64,000 bases of DNA from the NCBI GenBank assembly GCA_947565865.1, contig CANOHT010000001.1, positions 211,823 to 275,822 of the forward strand, given 5' to 3'. The stretch's first letter is position 1. Each line of letters starts with the position of its first letter. Positions 41,359-49,739 of the stretch are shown in pieces. This DNA is from an uncultured Clostridia bacterium (GTDB taxonomy: Bacteria > Bacillota > Clostridia > Christensenellales > Aristaeellaceae). The notes under the pieces are model-generated. The model saw only the letters and a program-made list of their open reading frames with translations, ran no database searches and was not told the DNA's origin. The position numbers and the translations under genes are program-made.

Positions 41359-42092
41359 GTGGATTTTTCCTTTCCCTTCCCAGGCGGCAGCGTGACCATA
41401 CCGGCCAGCGCCGCGCTGTGGCTGCTGTCCCCATGCTGGATCATGCTGTATGTGCTCTCCCCCGCCACCACAATGTGATCCAGCACCGTGACGGACAGGC
41501 CCGCCAGCAGCCGCTGAAGACGCAGGGTTGTCGCCACGTCTTCCGGGGAAGCCTGACTGTTCCCGCTGGGATGGTTATGGCAGAAAACGACGCTGTGGGC
41601 ATTGTAATTCAGCGCAGTCTCCACCACCAGGCGCGGATAGGCAATGACCTCCGCCAGCGATCCTTCGGCAATCATTCGTTGACCCAGCAGCTGTCCCGCC
41701 GTATTCAGGCAAAGCACATAGAAGCGCTCCGTCCGCCATCCGGCCAAAAGAGCCTTGCAGTAGGCGGAAGCCTCGCTTCGATTGCGTATGCGCGGATGCT
41801 CCTCGCACACGCAGGCGCTGTATCGGCGGAACATCGGCAGCATCAGGGACAGCAGCGTGGCGATCTCCTCCCCCACGCCGTGAACCGTCATCAGCTGCTC
41901 CGGCCTGGCCTCCAACACACCCTTGAGGGAGCCAAAGGTATCCAGCAGCTCATGGGCCAGGACATTGACATCACCTCTGGCCCGCCCGTAAAACAGCAGC
42001 AGCTCCAGCACCTCATGAGGCGCAAAGCCATCCAAGCCATGGGCGCGAAAGCGCTCGCGCATCCGTTTGCGGTGGCCGTCGTGCATGCTCAT
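41355..42092 (-). CDS. radC: RadC-family JAB-domain protein
   Basis: A 245-residue protein: N-terminal HhH-like region (LDGFAPHEVLELLLFYG, then LMTVHGVGEEIATLL) and a C-terminal JAMM metalloprotease-like domain with FCHNHPSGNSQASPED near residue 175, holding both metal histidines and the Asp. Despite the name, a direct repair role is not established. ATG 42092 (MSMHDGH) is chosen over 42119 because it fits family N-termini. It lies between two DUF218 genes. Confidence 0.92.
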   Translation of the reverse strand: MSMHDGHRKRMRERFRAHGLDGFAPHEVLELLLFYGRARGDVNVLAHELLDTFGSLKGVLEARPEQLMTVHGVGEEIATLLSLMLPMFRRYSACVCEEHPRIRNRSEASAYCKALLAGWRTERFYVLCLNTAGQLLGQRMIAEGSLAEVIAYPRLVVETALNYNAHSVVFCHNHPSGNSQASPEDVATTLRLQRLLAGLSVTVLDHIVVAGESTYSMIQHGDSSHSAALAGMVTLPPGKGKEKST

Positions 42093-42119
42093 GGTTTCAC
42101 CAGTCCTTTGTACAATCAA

Positions 42120-42767
42120 TCAACGGTTCAAAAGGAATTTTTGTTCCAGCATCATGGCAAAAACATCCTGCACCTGATCCCCCAAGCGACGAACCTCGCC
42201 CAGAATCCGCATCCGTCCCTCTGCCGTCAGGTGCCAATCCTCCCGGCTGAAGCCGGAGATCGCCGCAGGGCAAACGCGGAAGTCGGCCTCGGGGAAGGCG
42301 GCCTGATAATACAGCAGCGCCCGCCGCGCATGGTAGCTATGGCAGCACAGGATGGCCCGGCGAACCTTCAGCCCCAAGGCGTCCGTGACATCCCGGGAAT
42401 GCTGAGCGTTTTCCCAGGTAAACGTGGCCGTATCCTCCCGAAGGATGGCTTTGTCCGGCACACCCTCCCGCATCAGCACCGCCCGCAGAAAGGCCCATTC
42501 CGTCTCATAAGGGCCGGGGTAATCTGCCTGATACGCCGGGTCAGCGCCCCTGAAGCCGCCAACCTCCTTGGTATAGCGGCCCGAGGGCAGCACCCAAGGC
42601 GCGTACCCCTGCCGGTACAGCGCTGCCGCGCGAATGGCGTGGCAGGGATTAGCGTTCCCCGGCGTCAGGATCACATCCGCTTGAAAAGGCTCGTCCTCCA
42701 GGAACACAAATGCGTTCACCCCACGGATAAAGGCTTCCGCGCCCGGGGGATACTCACGCCCGGCCAT
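42120..42767 (-). CDS. YdcF-type DUF218 protein, soluble
   Basis: A 215-residue DUF218 protein without a membrane segment: DVILTPGNANPCHAIRAAALY near 30, then TFTWENAQHSRDVTDALG and AILCCHSYHARRALLYY, typical of YdcF. The ATG at 42767 overlaps the preceding dehydrogenase gene by 14 bases; a longer frame to 42809 lies entirely within that gene. It is the second DUF218 gene of the operon. YdcF of E. coli binds SAM, but no activity is assured. Confidence 0.85.
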   Translation of the reverse strand: MAGREYPPGAEAFIRGVNAFVFLEDEPFQADVILTPGNANPCHAIRAAALYRQGYAPWVLPSGRYTKEVGGFRGADPAYQADYPGPYETEWAFLRAVLMREGVPDKAILREDTATFTWENAQHSRDVTDALGLKVRRAILCCHSYHARRALLYYQAAFPEADFRVCPAAISGFSREDWHLTAEGRMRILGEVRRLGDQVQDVFAMMLEQKFLLNR

Positions 42768-43872
42768 AGTAGCGCCACAAATCGAGGCACATCTGCCGCC
42801 TGTTTTCATTCAGGGGCGTGAAGGCCTCCTCGTAAACAGCCCGCAGCTGTGCCTGGCTCAGCGGCTGCGGATGATTGCTCAGCCGTTCGGCGTTAACCGA
42901 GGCCGCCAGCTCCTCCAGTACCTCCGGCGAAGGCATGGGAACCTCCAGCCCCAGGTCGATCAGAAGCCCCCGAAGCAGCCGAGAACCCATCCGCTCGCTG
43001 CCCAGACCCATGCGCGACGCCAGCTCCATCAGCACCGGCAGGCAGTCGGCGTCCTCCTCCATGCGGGCCCAGAGCGCCGGCAGCGTCAAGGCGCAGGCGT
43101 GGCCGTGAGCAATGCCCAGCAGCTGGGTCAGGCGGTAGCTCATGGCGTGGGCCGCGGTCGTCCGGCTGACCTGAATGGCCCTGCCGCTGCGATAGGCGGC
43201 CTCCAGCATTTCCTCCGCCGCCCGCTTGTCGCCCGCCAGATAGGGCCGCAGGTTGGTCAGCACCCCGGTAACAGCCAGATAAGCGTTCACCCGGCTGTCC
43301 TCCGTAGCACCCTTGGCCCAGTAAGACTCAATTCCCTGGCACAGCGCGTCCAGTGCGCAGGACTTGCGGTGATAATCCGGCAGCGTGTCCAGCAGGGACG
43401 CATCCAGCATTACGCCCTCCGGCAGCAGCGCCGGATGGGACAGGCTGATTTTGGCCTGTCCGCGGTACAGCACCGCGAACTGCGTGGCCTCCGCGCCGGT
43501 ACCCGCCGTGGCCGGTATGGCGATGTGCGGCAGCGGCGTATCCCGGAAGCACAGCGTCAGCGCCTGATCCGCATCCCCCGCCAATATCAAGGCTTTGATG
43601 CCCTTGGCCGTATCCATGGCTGAGCCGCCGCCCAGGGAAATCAGCCCGTCACAGCCCTCCCGCAGATACAATTCGCGCCCGCTTACGCAGTCCTCCAGAT
43701 CAGGATTGGCATGATACCCGGAGAAGCATGGCGGCCGAAGCCCTGTACGTTCAGCAAACACTGCGGCAAGCCGCTCCCCTGCCACCAGCATGGGCCGTGA
43801 CATATGGAGGGCCGTCATCATTTCCCTGATTCTCTCCAGGCTTCCGCTGCCCCGCATGGTTTTCCTGGCCAT
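42754..43872 (-). CDS. Iron-containing alcohol dehydrogenase, phosphonoacetaldehyde-reductase-like
   Basis: A 372-residue group III alcohol dehydrogenase. The NAD motif is ISLGGGSAMDTAKGI near 80. Metal-site segments are CALDALCQGIESYW near 180 and AHAMSYRLTQLLGIAHGHACAL near 245. The usual first histidine (DALTHA) is replaced by Gln, a change I associate with phosphonoacetaldehyde reductases (PhpC-like), so an aldehyde-phosphonate substrate is possible; no phosphonate genes are nearby. ATG 43872 has GGGAGGTG; a longer frame runs into the promoter. It heads the operon through rsmG. Confidence 0.85.
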   Translation of the reverse strand: MARKTMRGSGSLERIREMMTALHMSRPMLVAGERLAAVFAERTGLRPPCFSGYHANPDLEDCVSGRELYLREGCDGLISLGGGSAMDTAKGIKALILAGDADQALTLCFRDTPLPHIAIPATAGTGAEATQFAVLYRGQAKISLSHPALLPEGVMLDASLLDTLPDYHRKSCALDALCQGIESYWAKGATEDSRVNAYLAVTGVLTNLRPYLAGDKRAAEEMLEAAYRSGRAIQVSRTTAAHAMSYRLTQLLGIAHGHACALTLPALWARMEEDADCLPVLMELASRMGLGSERMGSRLLRGLLIDLGLEVPMPSPEVLEELAASVNAERLSNHPQPLSQAQLRAVYEEAFTPLNENRRQMCLDLWRYYGRA

Positions 43873-43891
43873 CCCCTGCACCTCCCGTAAC

Positions 43892-43920
43892 AGTGTAGCG
43901 CACCTTGCGCGTCCTGTCAA
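43892..43920 (-). promoter_or_regulatory. Promoter of the dehydrogenase-radC-rsmG operon
   Basis: On the minus strand TTGACA (43915-43920), 17 bp, TACACT (43892-43897). The spacer contains GCGC-N5-GCGC. Confidence 0.75.
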
Positions 43921-43931
43921 TTTGCGCGGAA

Positions 43932-43966
43932 TAAAAAAGCGAACCCCGGCTTCTACCGGAGTTCGC
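43932..43966 (-). terminator. Terminator at the end of the ribosomal protein cluster
   Basis: Arms of 11 bp with one mismatch (43939-43949 and 43956-43966), followed on the minus strand by TTTTTTATT, ten bases past rpmJ. Confidence 0.9.
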
Positions 43967-43975
43967 ATTGGACAA

Positions 43976-44089
43976 TCAGCCCTGCTTCTGCTTATGCTTG
44001 GGGTTCTCGCAGATAACCATGACCTTGCCCTTACGCTTGATGATCTTGCACTTCTCGCAGATCGGCTTCACGGACGGACGAACCTTCAT
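43976..44089 (-). CDS. rpmJ: 50S ribosomal protein L36
   Basis: The 37-residue zinc-binding form with the CxxC...C...H set (ICEKCKII, VICENPKH). AGGAGGTACC precedes the ATG. It is the last gene of the cluster and also has its own promoter at 44191; a terminator follows at once. Normally rpsM, rpsK, rpsD, rpoA and rplQ would follow. Confidence 0.97.
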   Translation of the reverse strand: MKVRPSVKPICEKCKIIKRKGKVMVICENPKHKQKQG

Positions 44090-44190
44090 GTTCTGGTACC
44101 TCCTCTATTGATGTACGATGCGGAGGGCGAGGAAGTCAGCCTCCATCACCCCGAAAAAATCATCGGTAGGGATTGACCCACTGCCTATCT

Positions 44191-44219
44191 ATTTTACACG
44201 TTTTTACCCGTCCCGTCAA
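44191..44219 (-). promoter_or_regulatory. Internal promoter before rpmJ
   Basis: On the minus strand TTGACG (44214-44219), 17 bp, TAAAAT (44191-44196), inside the unusually wide 184-bp infA-rpmJ gap. It would give rpmJ a separate transcript. Confidence 0.55.
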
Positions 44220-44273
44220 GTCCTCCGTAGACTTTTCGCAACGGCAGCCGTGCCAAACAGACATAACGCGGCG

Positions 44274-44495
44274 TCAGTTCTTGGAGCGCCAGGTAATGCG
44301 GCCGCGGGTCAGGTCGTAGGGAGAAAGCTCAATGGTAACCTTGTCACCAGGATAAATGCGGATGAAATTCATGCGCATCTTGCCGGAGATATGCGCCATA
44401 ATCTGGTGGCCGTTGGGCAGCTCTACCTGGAACATGGCGTTCGGAAGGGCCTCGATGACCTTGCCTTCCATTTCGATGACGTCGCTCTTGGACAT
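44274..44495 (-). CDS. infA: Translation initiation factor IF-1
   Basis: A 73-residue S1/OB-fold protein (MEGKVIEALPNAMFQVELPNG, IRIYPGDKVTIELSPYDL, GRITWRSKN) that binds the A site of the 30S subunit at initiation. ATG 44495 has AAGGAGGG. Two bases separate it from the KOW gene stop. Confidence 0.97.
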   Translation of the reverse strand: MSKSDVIEMEGKVIEALPNAMFQVELPNGHQIMAHISGKMRMNFIRIYPGDKVTIELSPYDLTRGRITWRSKN

Positions 44496-44497
44496 TG

Positions 44498-44794
44498 TCA
44501 GCCCTCCTTGCACAGCGGCTGGTCGATGGCGCACCCATGCTCGCTCAGGAATTTCCGCAGATCGCTGTCCAGCAGCTGATGGCTGTCTGCCAGCGCCTGC
44601 ACGTCCATCCGCAAAGGCTTGGGGCGCAAATGCTTGATCTTCTTCTTTTTGAGGTGGTCCAGCTTTCGCGTGAGGCCGTCGGCCATCAGTACAAATTGCT
44701 CGTCCACCACCTGGATGACCACGAAGGAGCGTCCGGCGTCACGTCCCTGTCGGGAGAGAACGACGCGCCCGATGTCAAAGGGCAGACGCTCCAT
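44498..44794 (-). CDS. KOW-domain RNA-binding protein
   Basis: A 98-residue protein with an N-terminal KOW motif (DIGRVVLSRQGRDAGRSFVV) and a lysine stretch KKKKIKHLRPK. It resembles the L14e-like proteins that clostridia carry between map and infA. Probably binds rRNA or ribosomes; role unproven. It overlaps map by one base (ATGA). Confidence 0.88.
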   Translation of the reverse strand: MERLPFDIGRVVLSRQGRDAGRSFVVIQVVDEQFVLMADGLTRKLDHLKKKKIKHLRPKPLRMDVQALADSHQLLDSDLRKFLSEHGCAIDQPLCKEG

Positions 44795-45573
44795 CAGGCA
44801 TCCTCCTTGTCCCAGGCAAAGCCCGGGTAGGTCAGAATTTCCGGAAGGCCGCTTTCATTGATGGCGATGGTATGCTCGTAGTGGGCGCACAGACTGCCGT
44901 CCCGGGTACGAATGCCCCACTCATCGTCATCCACCTTGACACGCCAGTCCCCCGCGCAAATCATGGGCTCCACGCAGATGGTCATGCCCTTGCGCAGGCG
45001 CAGCCCGCGGCCGGGCTCACCAACATTATAAACCGGCGGATCCTCATGCATCTCCCGGCCAATGCCATGGCCTGTCAGGTCACGAATGACGCCGCAGCCA
45101 TGGCCCTCCGCCCAGGATTGCACCGCGTGACCAATGTCACCCAGGCGGTTGCCGGCCACCGCCTGGCGCACACCCTTCCAGAAGCACTGCTCCGTGATCT
45201 CGATGAGTGATTGCGCCTCGGCGGAAATCTCGCCTACGCCTACGGTGAAGGCGCTGTCCGCCTGCCAGCCGTCCAGCAGCAGGGTACAATCAATGCTGAT
45301 GATCTGCCCCTCCCGAAGAATTTGCTTCTCCGAGGGGATACCATGCACCACCTGATCGTCCACACTGGCGCAGATGGAAGCCGGAAAGCCCTCATAATGA
45401 AGGCTAGAAGGAATGGCGTGGTTTTTGCGGATCAGCTGCTCGGCGTACACGTCCAGAGCGGCTGTGCTGACGCCGGGCTTCACCGCGCTACGCAGCTTTT
45501 GCATCACCTCATAGAGGAGTGCGCCGGCCTCGCGCATTTTCCCGATCTGATCAGGATTTTTCAAACTAATCAT
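44794..45573 (-). CDS. map: Methionine aminopeptidase, type I
   Basis: Removes the initiator methionine from new proteins. The 259-residue pita-bread fold has both metal aspartates (LLDGWQADSAFT near 100), metal His in TGHGIGREMHEDP near 170, metal Glu in TICVEPM near 205 and HYEHTIA near 235. Confidence 0.96.
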   Translation of the reverse strand: MISLKNPDQIGKMREAGALLYEVMQKLRSAVKPGVSTAALDVYAEQLIRKNHAIPSSLHYEGFPASICASVDDQVVHGIPSEKQILREGQIISIDCTLLLDGWQADSAFTVGVGEISAEAQSLIEITEQCFWKGVRQAVAGNRLGDIGHAVQSWAEGHGCGVIRDLTGHGIGREMHEDPPVYNVGEPGRGLRLRKGMTICVEPMICAGDWRVKVDDDEWGIRTRDGSLCAHYEHTIAINESGLPEILTYPGFAWDKEDA

Positions 45574-45576
45574 GCT

Positions 45577-46200
45577 TTAACCCCTGACGATGTCCATGAT
45601 GGACGCGAAGATCGTGTCCATGTCCCCATCGCCCTGGATGACCCGCAGCTTGCCCCGTGCCCGGTAGAAATCCACCAGGGGCGCGGTCTGCCGGTGATAC
45701 ACCGTCAAGCGATTGAAGACAGTTTCGGCCTTATCGTCATCCCGCTGAATCAGGCTGTCGCCGCAGGCGGCGCACCTTGTATCCCCATTCAGGCGGGAAA
45801 CATGGTAGGTCGCGCCGCATTGAAGGCACACACGGCGGCCTGAAAGCCGCTCGATGAGCTTTTCATCCGCGACGTCCAGATCAATTACCGCGTCGATCTC
45901 CGCGATCTTTTCCAGCGCCTCCGCCTGAAGGGTTGTGCGGGGGAAGCCATCCAGGATATAGCCCTGCTGGCAATCTTCCTGGGCCAGGCGTTCCCGCACG
46001 ATGTCGATCATTACGTCATCAGGCACCAGCTGACCGGCGTCAACAAAGGCCTTTGCTTTCAAGCCTGTGGGCGTCTGATCCTTCATCGCCCGGCGAAGAA
46101 TATCTCCGGTAGAAATTTGCGGAATGTTCAGCGCGGCGCACACACGCTGAGCCTGTGTGCCCTTCCCCGCGCCGGGAGGTCCCAGAAAGATGATATTCAT
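45577..46200 (-). CDS. adk: Adenylate kinase
   Basis: Interconverts ATP and AMP with ADP. The P-loop GPPGAGKGTQAQ near residue 7, AMP site STGDILR, GYILDGFPRT and a zinc lid with four cysteines (CLQCG, CAACG). At 207 residues it is slightly shorter than the usual 214. It lies 3 bases before map, and 131 bases after secY. Confidence 0.97.
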   Translation of the reverse strand: MNIIFLGPPGAGKGTQAQRVCAALNIPQISTGDILRRAMKDQTPTGLKAKAFVDAGQLVPDDVMIDIVRERLAQEDCQQGYILDGFPRTTLQAEALEKIAEIDAVIDLDVADEKLIERLSGRRVCLQCGATYHVSRLNGDTRCAACGDSLIQRDDDKAETVFNRLTVYHRQTAPLVDFYRARGKLRVIQGDGDMDTIFASIMDIVRG

Positions 46201-46283
46201 CCTGTCGCCCCTTTCATGCCGACGGAGCTTCTTGCGTCTCCGCCTGCCTTGAATGCACGATCAATTCCGAATGGACGAAGTAT

Positions 46284-46321
46284 GCCATGCACCAGCGGCA
46301 GAATTGTCGCCGGTGCATGGC
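46284..46321 (-). promoter_or_regulatory. Hairpin between secY and adk
   Basis: Arms GCCATGCACC (46284-46293) and GGTGCATGGC (46312-46321), extended inward by GCG/CGC. There is no T tract, so it may be a processing or attenuation site inside the operon rather than an end. Confidence 0.5.
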
Positions 46322-46331
46322 GCGCGGCAGC

Positions 46332-47612
46332 TTACATGAAGCCGCCCTTTTCCAAATCCATATCAATGCCGCGGACACTCATCTCGCCCTGAATGGTACG
46401 GATGGTCTCCAGGCTCACGCTGACGGCGATCAGAATGGAGGAAGCCGCGAAGGGCACCTGCGCACTCAGGCCGCTGGTCAGCAGCGTAGGCACGGCCGCA
46501 ATGATCGCCAGGAACAGAGCCGCAAACAGGTTCAGGCGGTTGACGGTGTTCTGCAGGTACTGGCGGATATTCTTACCGCGCTGACCAGGGATCACCGCAC
46601 CCTGCATGACCAGCTGATCGGCCTGACGCTTGGCGTCAAAGCTGATGGAGGAGTAGAAGAAGGTGAAGGCCATAATCAGCAGCGCGGAGATGAGCATGTA
46701 CCACACGCTGCCGGTATTCATGTAGGTCATCCACCAGATATAGGCGCCGCTCTGGGTGCCGCCGATCAGCTGGATCAGCGTGCCCGGGAACGCCAGGAAG
46801 GAGTAAGCGAAGATCAGCGGCAGCACGCCGACGCTGACAACCTTCAGCGTCATGTGGGTGCTCTGGCCGCCGTAAACCCGACGGCCCTTCACCTGCTTGG
46901 CGATTTGCAGCGGAATGCGGCGCTCGCCCAGATCAACGAAGGTCACAACGACCGTCATCACAATCATCGTCACCAGGATGGCGACAGCGGCGATCCACCC
47001 AGAGGTCGTGCCGTTGGCGCTGCCGGCGCTGAAGAGGCTGATGAAGCCGTTGAAGAGGTTGGAGATGATGCCGGCAAAGATCAGCAGGGAAATGCCGTTG
47101 CCGATGCCCTTGTCGGTGATGCGCTCGCCAATCCACATGGCCAGGGCGGAACCGCCAGCCATGGAGACGCCAACCAGCACATAGTTCAGCCAGCCGGCCT
47201 TGATGTAGCCCAGACCAGCCACCAGGCCAATGGCCTGCACCGCGGCCAGGCCGACAGTGACATAGCGGGTGATGCGGGCGATCTTCTCCCGGCCACCGCC
47301 TTCTTCATCCTGCTGCATCCGCTCCAGCGCCGGAATGGCGATGGTCAGCAGCTGCATGATGATGGAGGCGTTGATGTAGGGCGTAATACCCATGGCCATA
47401 ATGGTCATCTGGGAGAAGTTGCCGCCGGTCATCATGTTGACCAGCTGCAAAAGCGGCAGATCCTGGGCGGTAGAGCCCAGCACCCTTGCCGCGTCCACAC
47501 CAGGGGCGGGGATGACGCCGACCAGACGGTACAGAAGCAGCATCAGAAAGGTGTAGATCAGCTTCTTGCGCAGGTCGGTAATTTTCCACATTTTACGAAG
47601 GCTCTCCACCAT
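46332..47612 (-). CDS. secY: Preprotein translocase subunit SecY
   Basis: The pore subunit of the Sec channel, 426 residues with ten membrane segments (for example LIYTFLMLLLYRLVGVIPAPG at the start). The plug-side segment MTIMAMGITPYINASIIMQL and the cytoplasmic loop QVKGRRVYGGQSTHMTLK are typical. One base separates it from rplO. Confidence 0.97.
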   Translation of the reverse strand: MVESLRKMWKITDLRKKLIYTFLMLLLYRLVGVIPAPGVDAARVLGSTAQDLPLLQLVNMMTGGNFSQMTIMAMGITPYINASIIMQLLTIAIPALERMQQDEEGGGREKIARITRYVTVGLAAVQAIGLVAGLGYIKAGWLNYVLVGVSMAGGSALAMWIGERITDKGIGNGISLLIFAGIISNLFNGFISLFSAGSANGTTSGWIAAVAILVTMIVMTVVVTFVDLGERRIPLQIAKQVKGRRVYGGQSTHMTLKVVSVGVLPLIFAYSFLAFPGTLIQLIGGTQSGAYIWWMTYMNTGSVWYMLISALLIMAFTFFYSSISFDAKRQADQLVMQGAVIPGQRGKNIRQYLQNTVNRLNLFAALFLAIIAAVPTLLTSGLSAQVPFAASSILIAVSVSLETIRTIQGEMSVRGIDMDLEKGGFM

Positions 47613-47613
47613 C

Positions 47614-48054
47614 TCAGATCACCTCGGCTTTCCCGCCGAGCGCCTCGATCTTTTCCTTCGCAGAGGCAGTGAACTTAGCGGCCTTCACGGTCAGCTTCTT
47701 GGTCAGATCGCCGTTGCCCATGATCTTCACACCGTCCATGGGCTTGCGGATGATCTTCTTGGCCAGCAGCTCTTCCACGGTCACCACGTCGCCGTCGTTG
47801 AAGACTTCCAGCCGCTCAACGTTCACCGCCGCGTATTCCGTGCCAAAGATGTTGGTAAAGCCGCGCTTGGGCACACGGCGGTACAGGGGCATCTGACCAC
47901 CCTCGAAGCCGGGGCGCTTGCCGCCGCCGCTGCGAGCTTTGGCGCCCTTATGGCCCTTGCCGGAGGTCTTGCCCAGACCGGAGCCAACGCCGCGGCCCAC
48001 ACGCTTGGCAGCGGTGGTAGAGCCGACAGCAGGCTGCAACTCATGCAGTTTCAT
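47614..48054 (-). CDS. rplO: 50S ribosomal protein L15
   Basis: 146 residues: MKLHELQPA start, RVGRGVGSGLGKTSGKGHKG glycine-rich binding loop, and the C-terminal VKAAKFTASAKEKIEALGG. Spc-operon position before secY. Confidence 0.97.
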   Translation of the reverse strand: MKLHELQPAVGSTTAAKRVGRGVGSGLGKTSGKGHKGAKARSGGGKRPGFEGGQMPLYRRVPKRGFTNIFGTEYAAVNVERLEVFNDGDVVTVEELLAKKIIRKPMDGVKIMGNGDLTKKLTVKAAKFTASAKEKIEALGGKAEVI

Positions 48055-48069
48055 TGGGGTTTCCCTCCT

Positions 48070-48252
48070 TTACTCGTTCACTTCTTCGACCTTCACCATG
48101 TGCTTCACGGCAAAGATCTGGCCGCGGATGGCCGCGTTGTCGGGCTTCACCACAGTCTGGCCGACCTTTTTCAGGCCCAGGGCCGCCACGGTGGCCTTAT
48201 GCTTGGGCAGAGCCGCGATGGGGGACTTGGTAAGCGTAACTTTCAGACTCAT
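48070..48252 (-). CDS. rpmD: 50S ribosomal protein L30
   Basis: 60 residues (VTLTKSPIAALPKHKATVAAL, KVGQTVVKPDNAAIRGQI), the bacterial short form. Between rpsE and rplO as expected. Confidence 0.96.
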   Translation of the reverse strand: MSLKVTLTKSPIAALPKHKATVAALGLKKVGQTVVKPDNAAIRGQIFAVKHMVKVEEVNE

Positions 48253-48266
48253 CTTCTCGCTCCTCC

Positions 48267-48764
48267 TTAGCCCAGCAGCTCTTCCACGGTCTTGCCGCGC
48301 ATCTTGGCAACCTGCTCGGCGCTGCGCAGGCTGCGCAGGGCCTCCAGGGTGGCCTTCACCATGTTGATGGGATTGTTGGTGCCGAAGGACTTGGTGCGGA
48401 TGTCGCGCACACCGGCCAGCTCCAGCACGGCACGGGCCGCGCCGCCAGCGATAACGCCGGTACCTTCGGGGGCGGGCAGCAGCACCACCTTGGCGGTGGA
48501 GAAGTAGCCCGTGGAATCATGGGGAATGGTGGTGCCGTTGATCGGCACGTTCACCAGATGCTTCTTGGCATCCTCGTTGGCCTTGCGAATCGCCTCGGGA
48601 ATCTCGGCGGCCTTGCCCATGCCGGCGCCGACGCGGCCGTTCTCATCGCCAACAACGACCAGGGCGGAGAACCGCATGTTGCGGCCGCCCTTGACGGTCT
48701 TGGACACGCGGTTGACAGCAACCAGCCGCTCCTTGAATTCGCTGACCTGTTCGTAGCGTTGCAT
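48267..48764 (-). CDS. rpsE: 30S ribosomal protein S5
   Basis: 165 residues with the double-stranded-RNA-binding-like N-terminal domain (VSKTVKGGRNMRFSALVVVG) and GGAARAVLELAGVRDI, then SFGTNNPINMVKATLEAL. Contributes to decoding accuracy. Confidence 0.97.
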   Translation of the reverse strand: MQRYEQVSEFKERLVAVNRVSKTVKGGRNMRFSALVVVGDENGRVGAGMGKAAEIPEAIRKANEDAKKHLVNVPINGTTIPHDSTGYFSTAKVVLLPAPEGTGVIAGGAARAVLELAGVRDIRTKSFGTNNPINMVKATLEALRSLRSAEQVAKMRGKTVEELLG

Positions 48765-48782
48765 TGCGTGTGTCCCTCCTTC

Positions 48783-49151
48783 TTAGAAATCCAGTCCGGC
48801 TTCGCGGGCGCCCGCGGCGACCTCGGCCACGCGGCCAGTGTACACATAGCCGCCGCGGTCAAACACCACGGACTTCACGCCGGCCTCGAGGGCACGCTCG
48901 GCCAGGAGCTTGCCAACCAGCTTGGCGGCACCCTTCTTATCCAGGTCATTGAGCTGATCCTGAACGCCCTTCTCCAGCGTGGAGGCGGAGCACAGGGTCT
49001 TGCCGGCAACATCGTCGATCAGCTGCACCTGAATGTGCTTCAGGCTGCGGTACACAGACAGACGCGGCATATCGGGGGTGCCGCTGATCTTCTTGCGGAC
49101 GCGCGCATGACGAATCTCGCGGATCTCATTACGGTCACGCTTCTTGAACAT
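48783..49151 (-). CDS. rplR: 50S ribosomal protein L18
   Basis: 122 residues; binds 5S rRNA. RLSVYRSLKHIQVQLIDD and GYVYTGRVAEVAAGAREAG are the family landmarks. Confidence 0.97.
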   Translation of the reverse strand: MFKKRDRNEIREIRHARVRKKISGTPDMPRLSVYRSLKHIQVQLIDDVAGKTLCSASTLEKGVQDQLNDLDKKGAAKLVGKLLAERALEAGVKSVVFDRGGYVYTGRVAEVAAGAREAGLDF

Positions 49152-49164
49152 TTGCAGTCACTCC

Positions 49165-49710
49165 TTACTTCTTACCGGTCTTGCCTTCCTTGCGGCGGAT
49201 GTGCTCATCGGCATACTTGATGCCCTTGCCCAGATAGGGTTCGGGCTTGCGGATGGCGCGGATATCCGCGGCAAGGTTGCCCACGACCTGCTTGCTGATG
49301 CCCTTGACCACGATGGTGGTCTGGTTGGGCGTCTCAAAGGTCACATTTTCGGGGGCTTCGATCACAACAGGATGGGAGAAGCCGATCTTGATGTTCAGCT
49401 TCTTGCCGCCCTCGGCCTGGGCATTGTAGCCGGTGCCGACCATCTCCAGAGTCTTGGAGAAGCCGTCGGTCACGCCGACCACCATGTTGTTGACCAGAGC
49501 ACGGTACAGGCCGTGCATGGCCCGATGGGGTTTGCTGTCGGTGGGGCGCTCGAGGGTCAGAACATTGCCCTCCTGCTTCACGGCGATGTCGGGATTCACC
49601 TGCTGGGACAGGGTGCCCTTGGGGCCCTTGACCGTCACCAGGTTCTCGCTATCAACCGTAACCGTCACGCCCGCGGGGACGTTAATCGGAAGTCTTCCGA
49701 TACGAGACAT
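49165..49710 (-). CDS. rplF: 50S ribosomal protein L6
   Basis: 181 residues with two similar domains (SRIGRLPINVPAGVTV start; the C-terminal GKGIKYADEHIRRKEGKTGKK is the family's end). Near the factor-binding centre. Confidence 0.97.
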   Translation of the reverse strand: MSRIGRLPINVPAGVTVTVDSENLVTVKGPKGTLSQQVNPDIAVKQEGNVLTLERPTDSKPHRAMHGLYRALVNNMVVGVTDGFSKTLEMVGTGYNAQAEGGKKLNIKIGFSHPVVIEAPENVTFETPNQTTIVVKGISKQVVGNLAADIRAIRKPEPYLGKGIKYADEHIRRKEGKTGKK

Positions 49711-49739
49711 TACTCACACCTCCATTGACGTGTCGGTTA

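Noticed and set aside
46287..47672. 461-codon open frame antisense to secY
   Set aside because: SecY is unmistakable on the minus strand; the antisense frame is His/Asp/Gln-rich.
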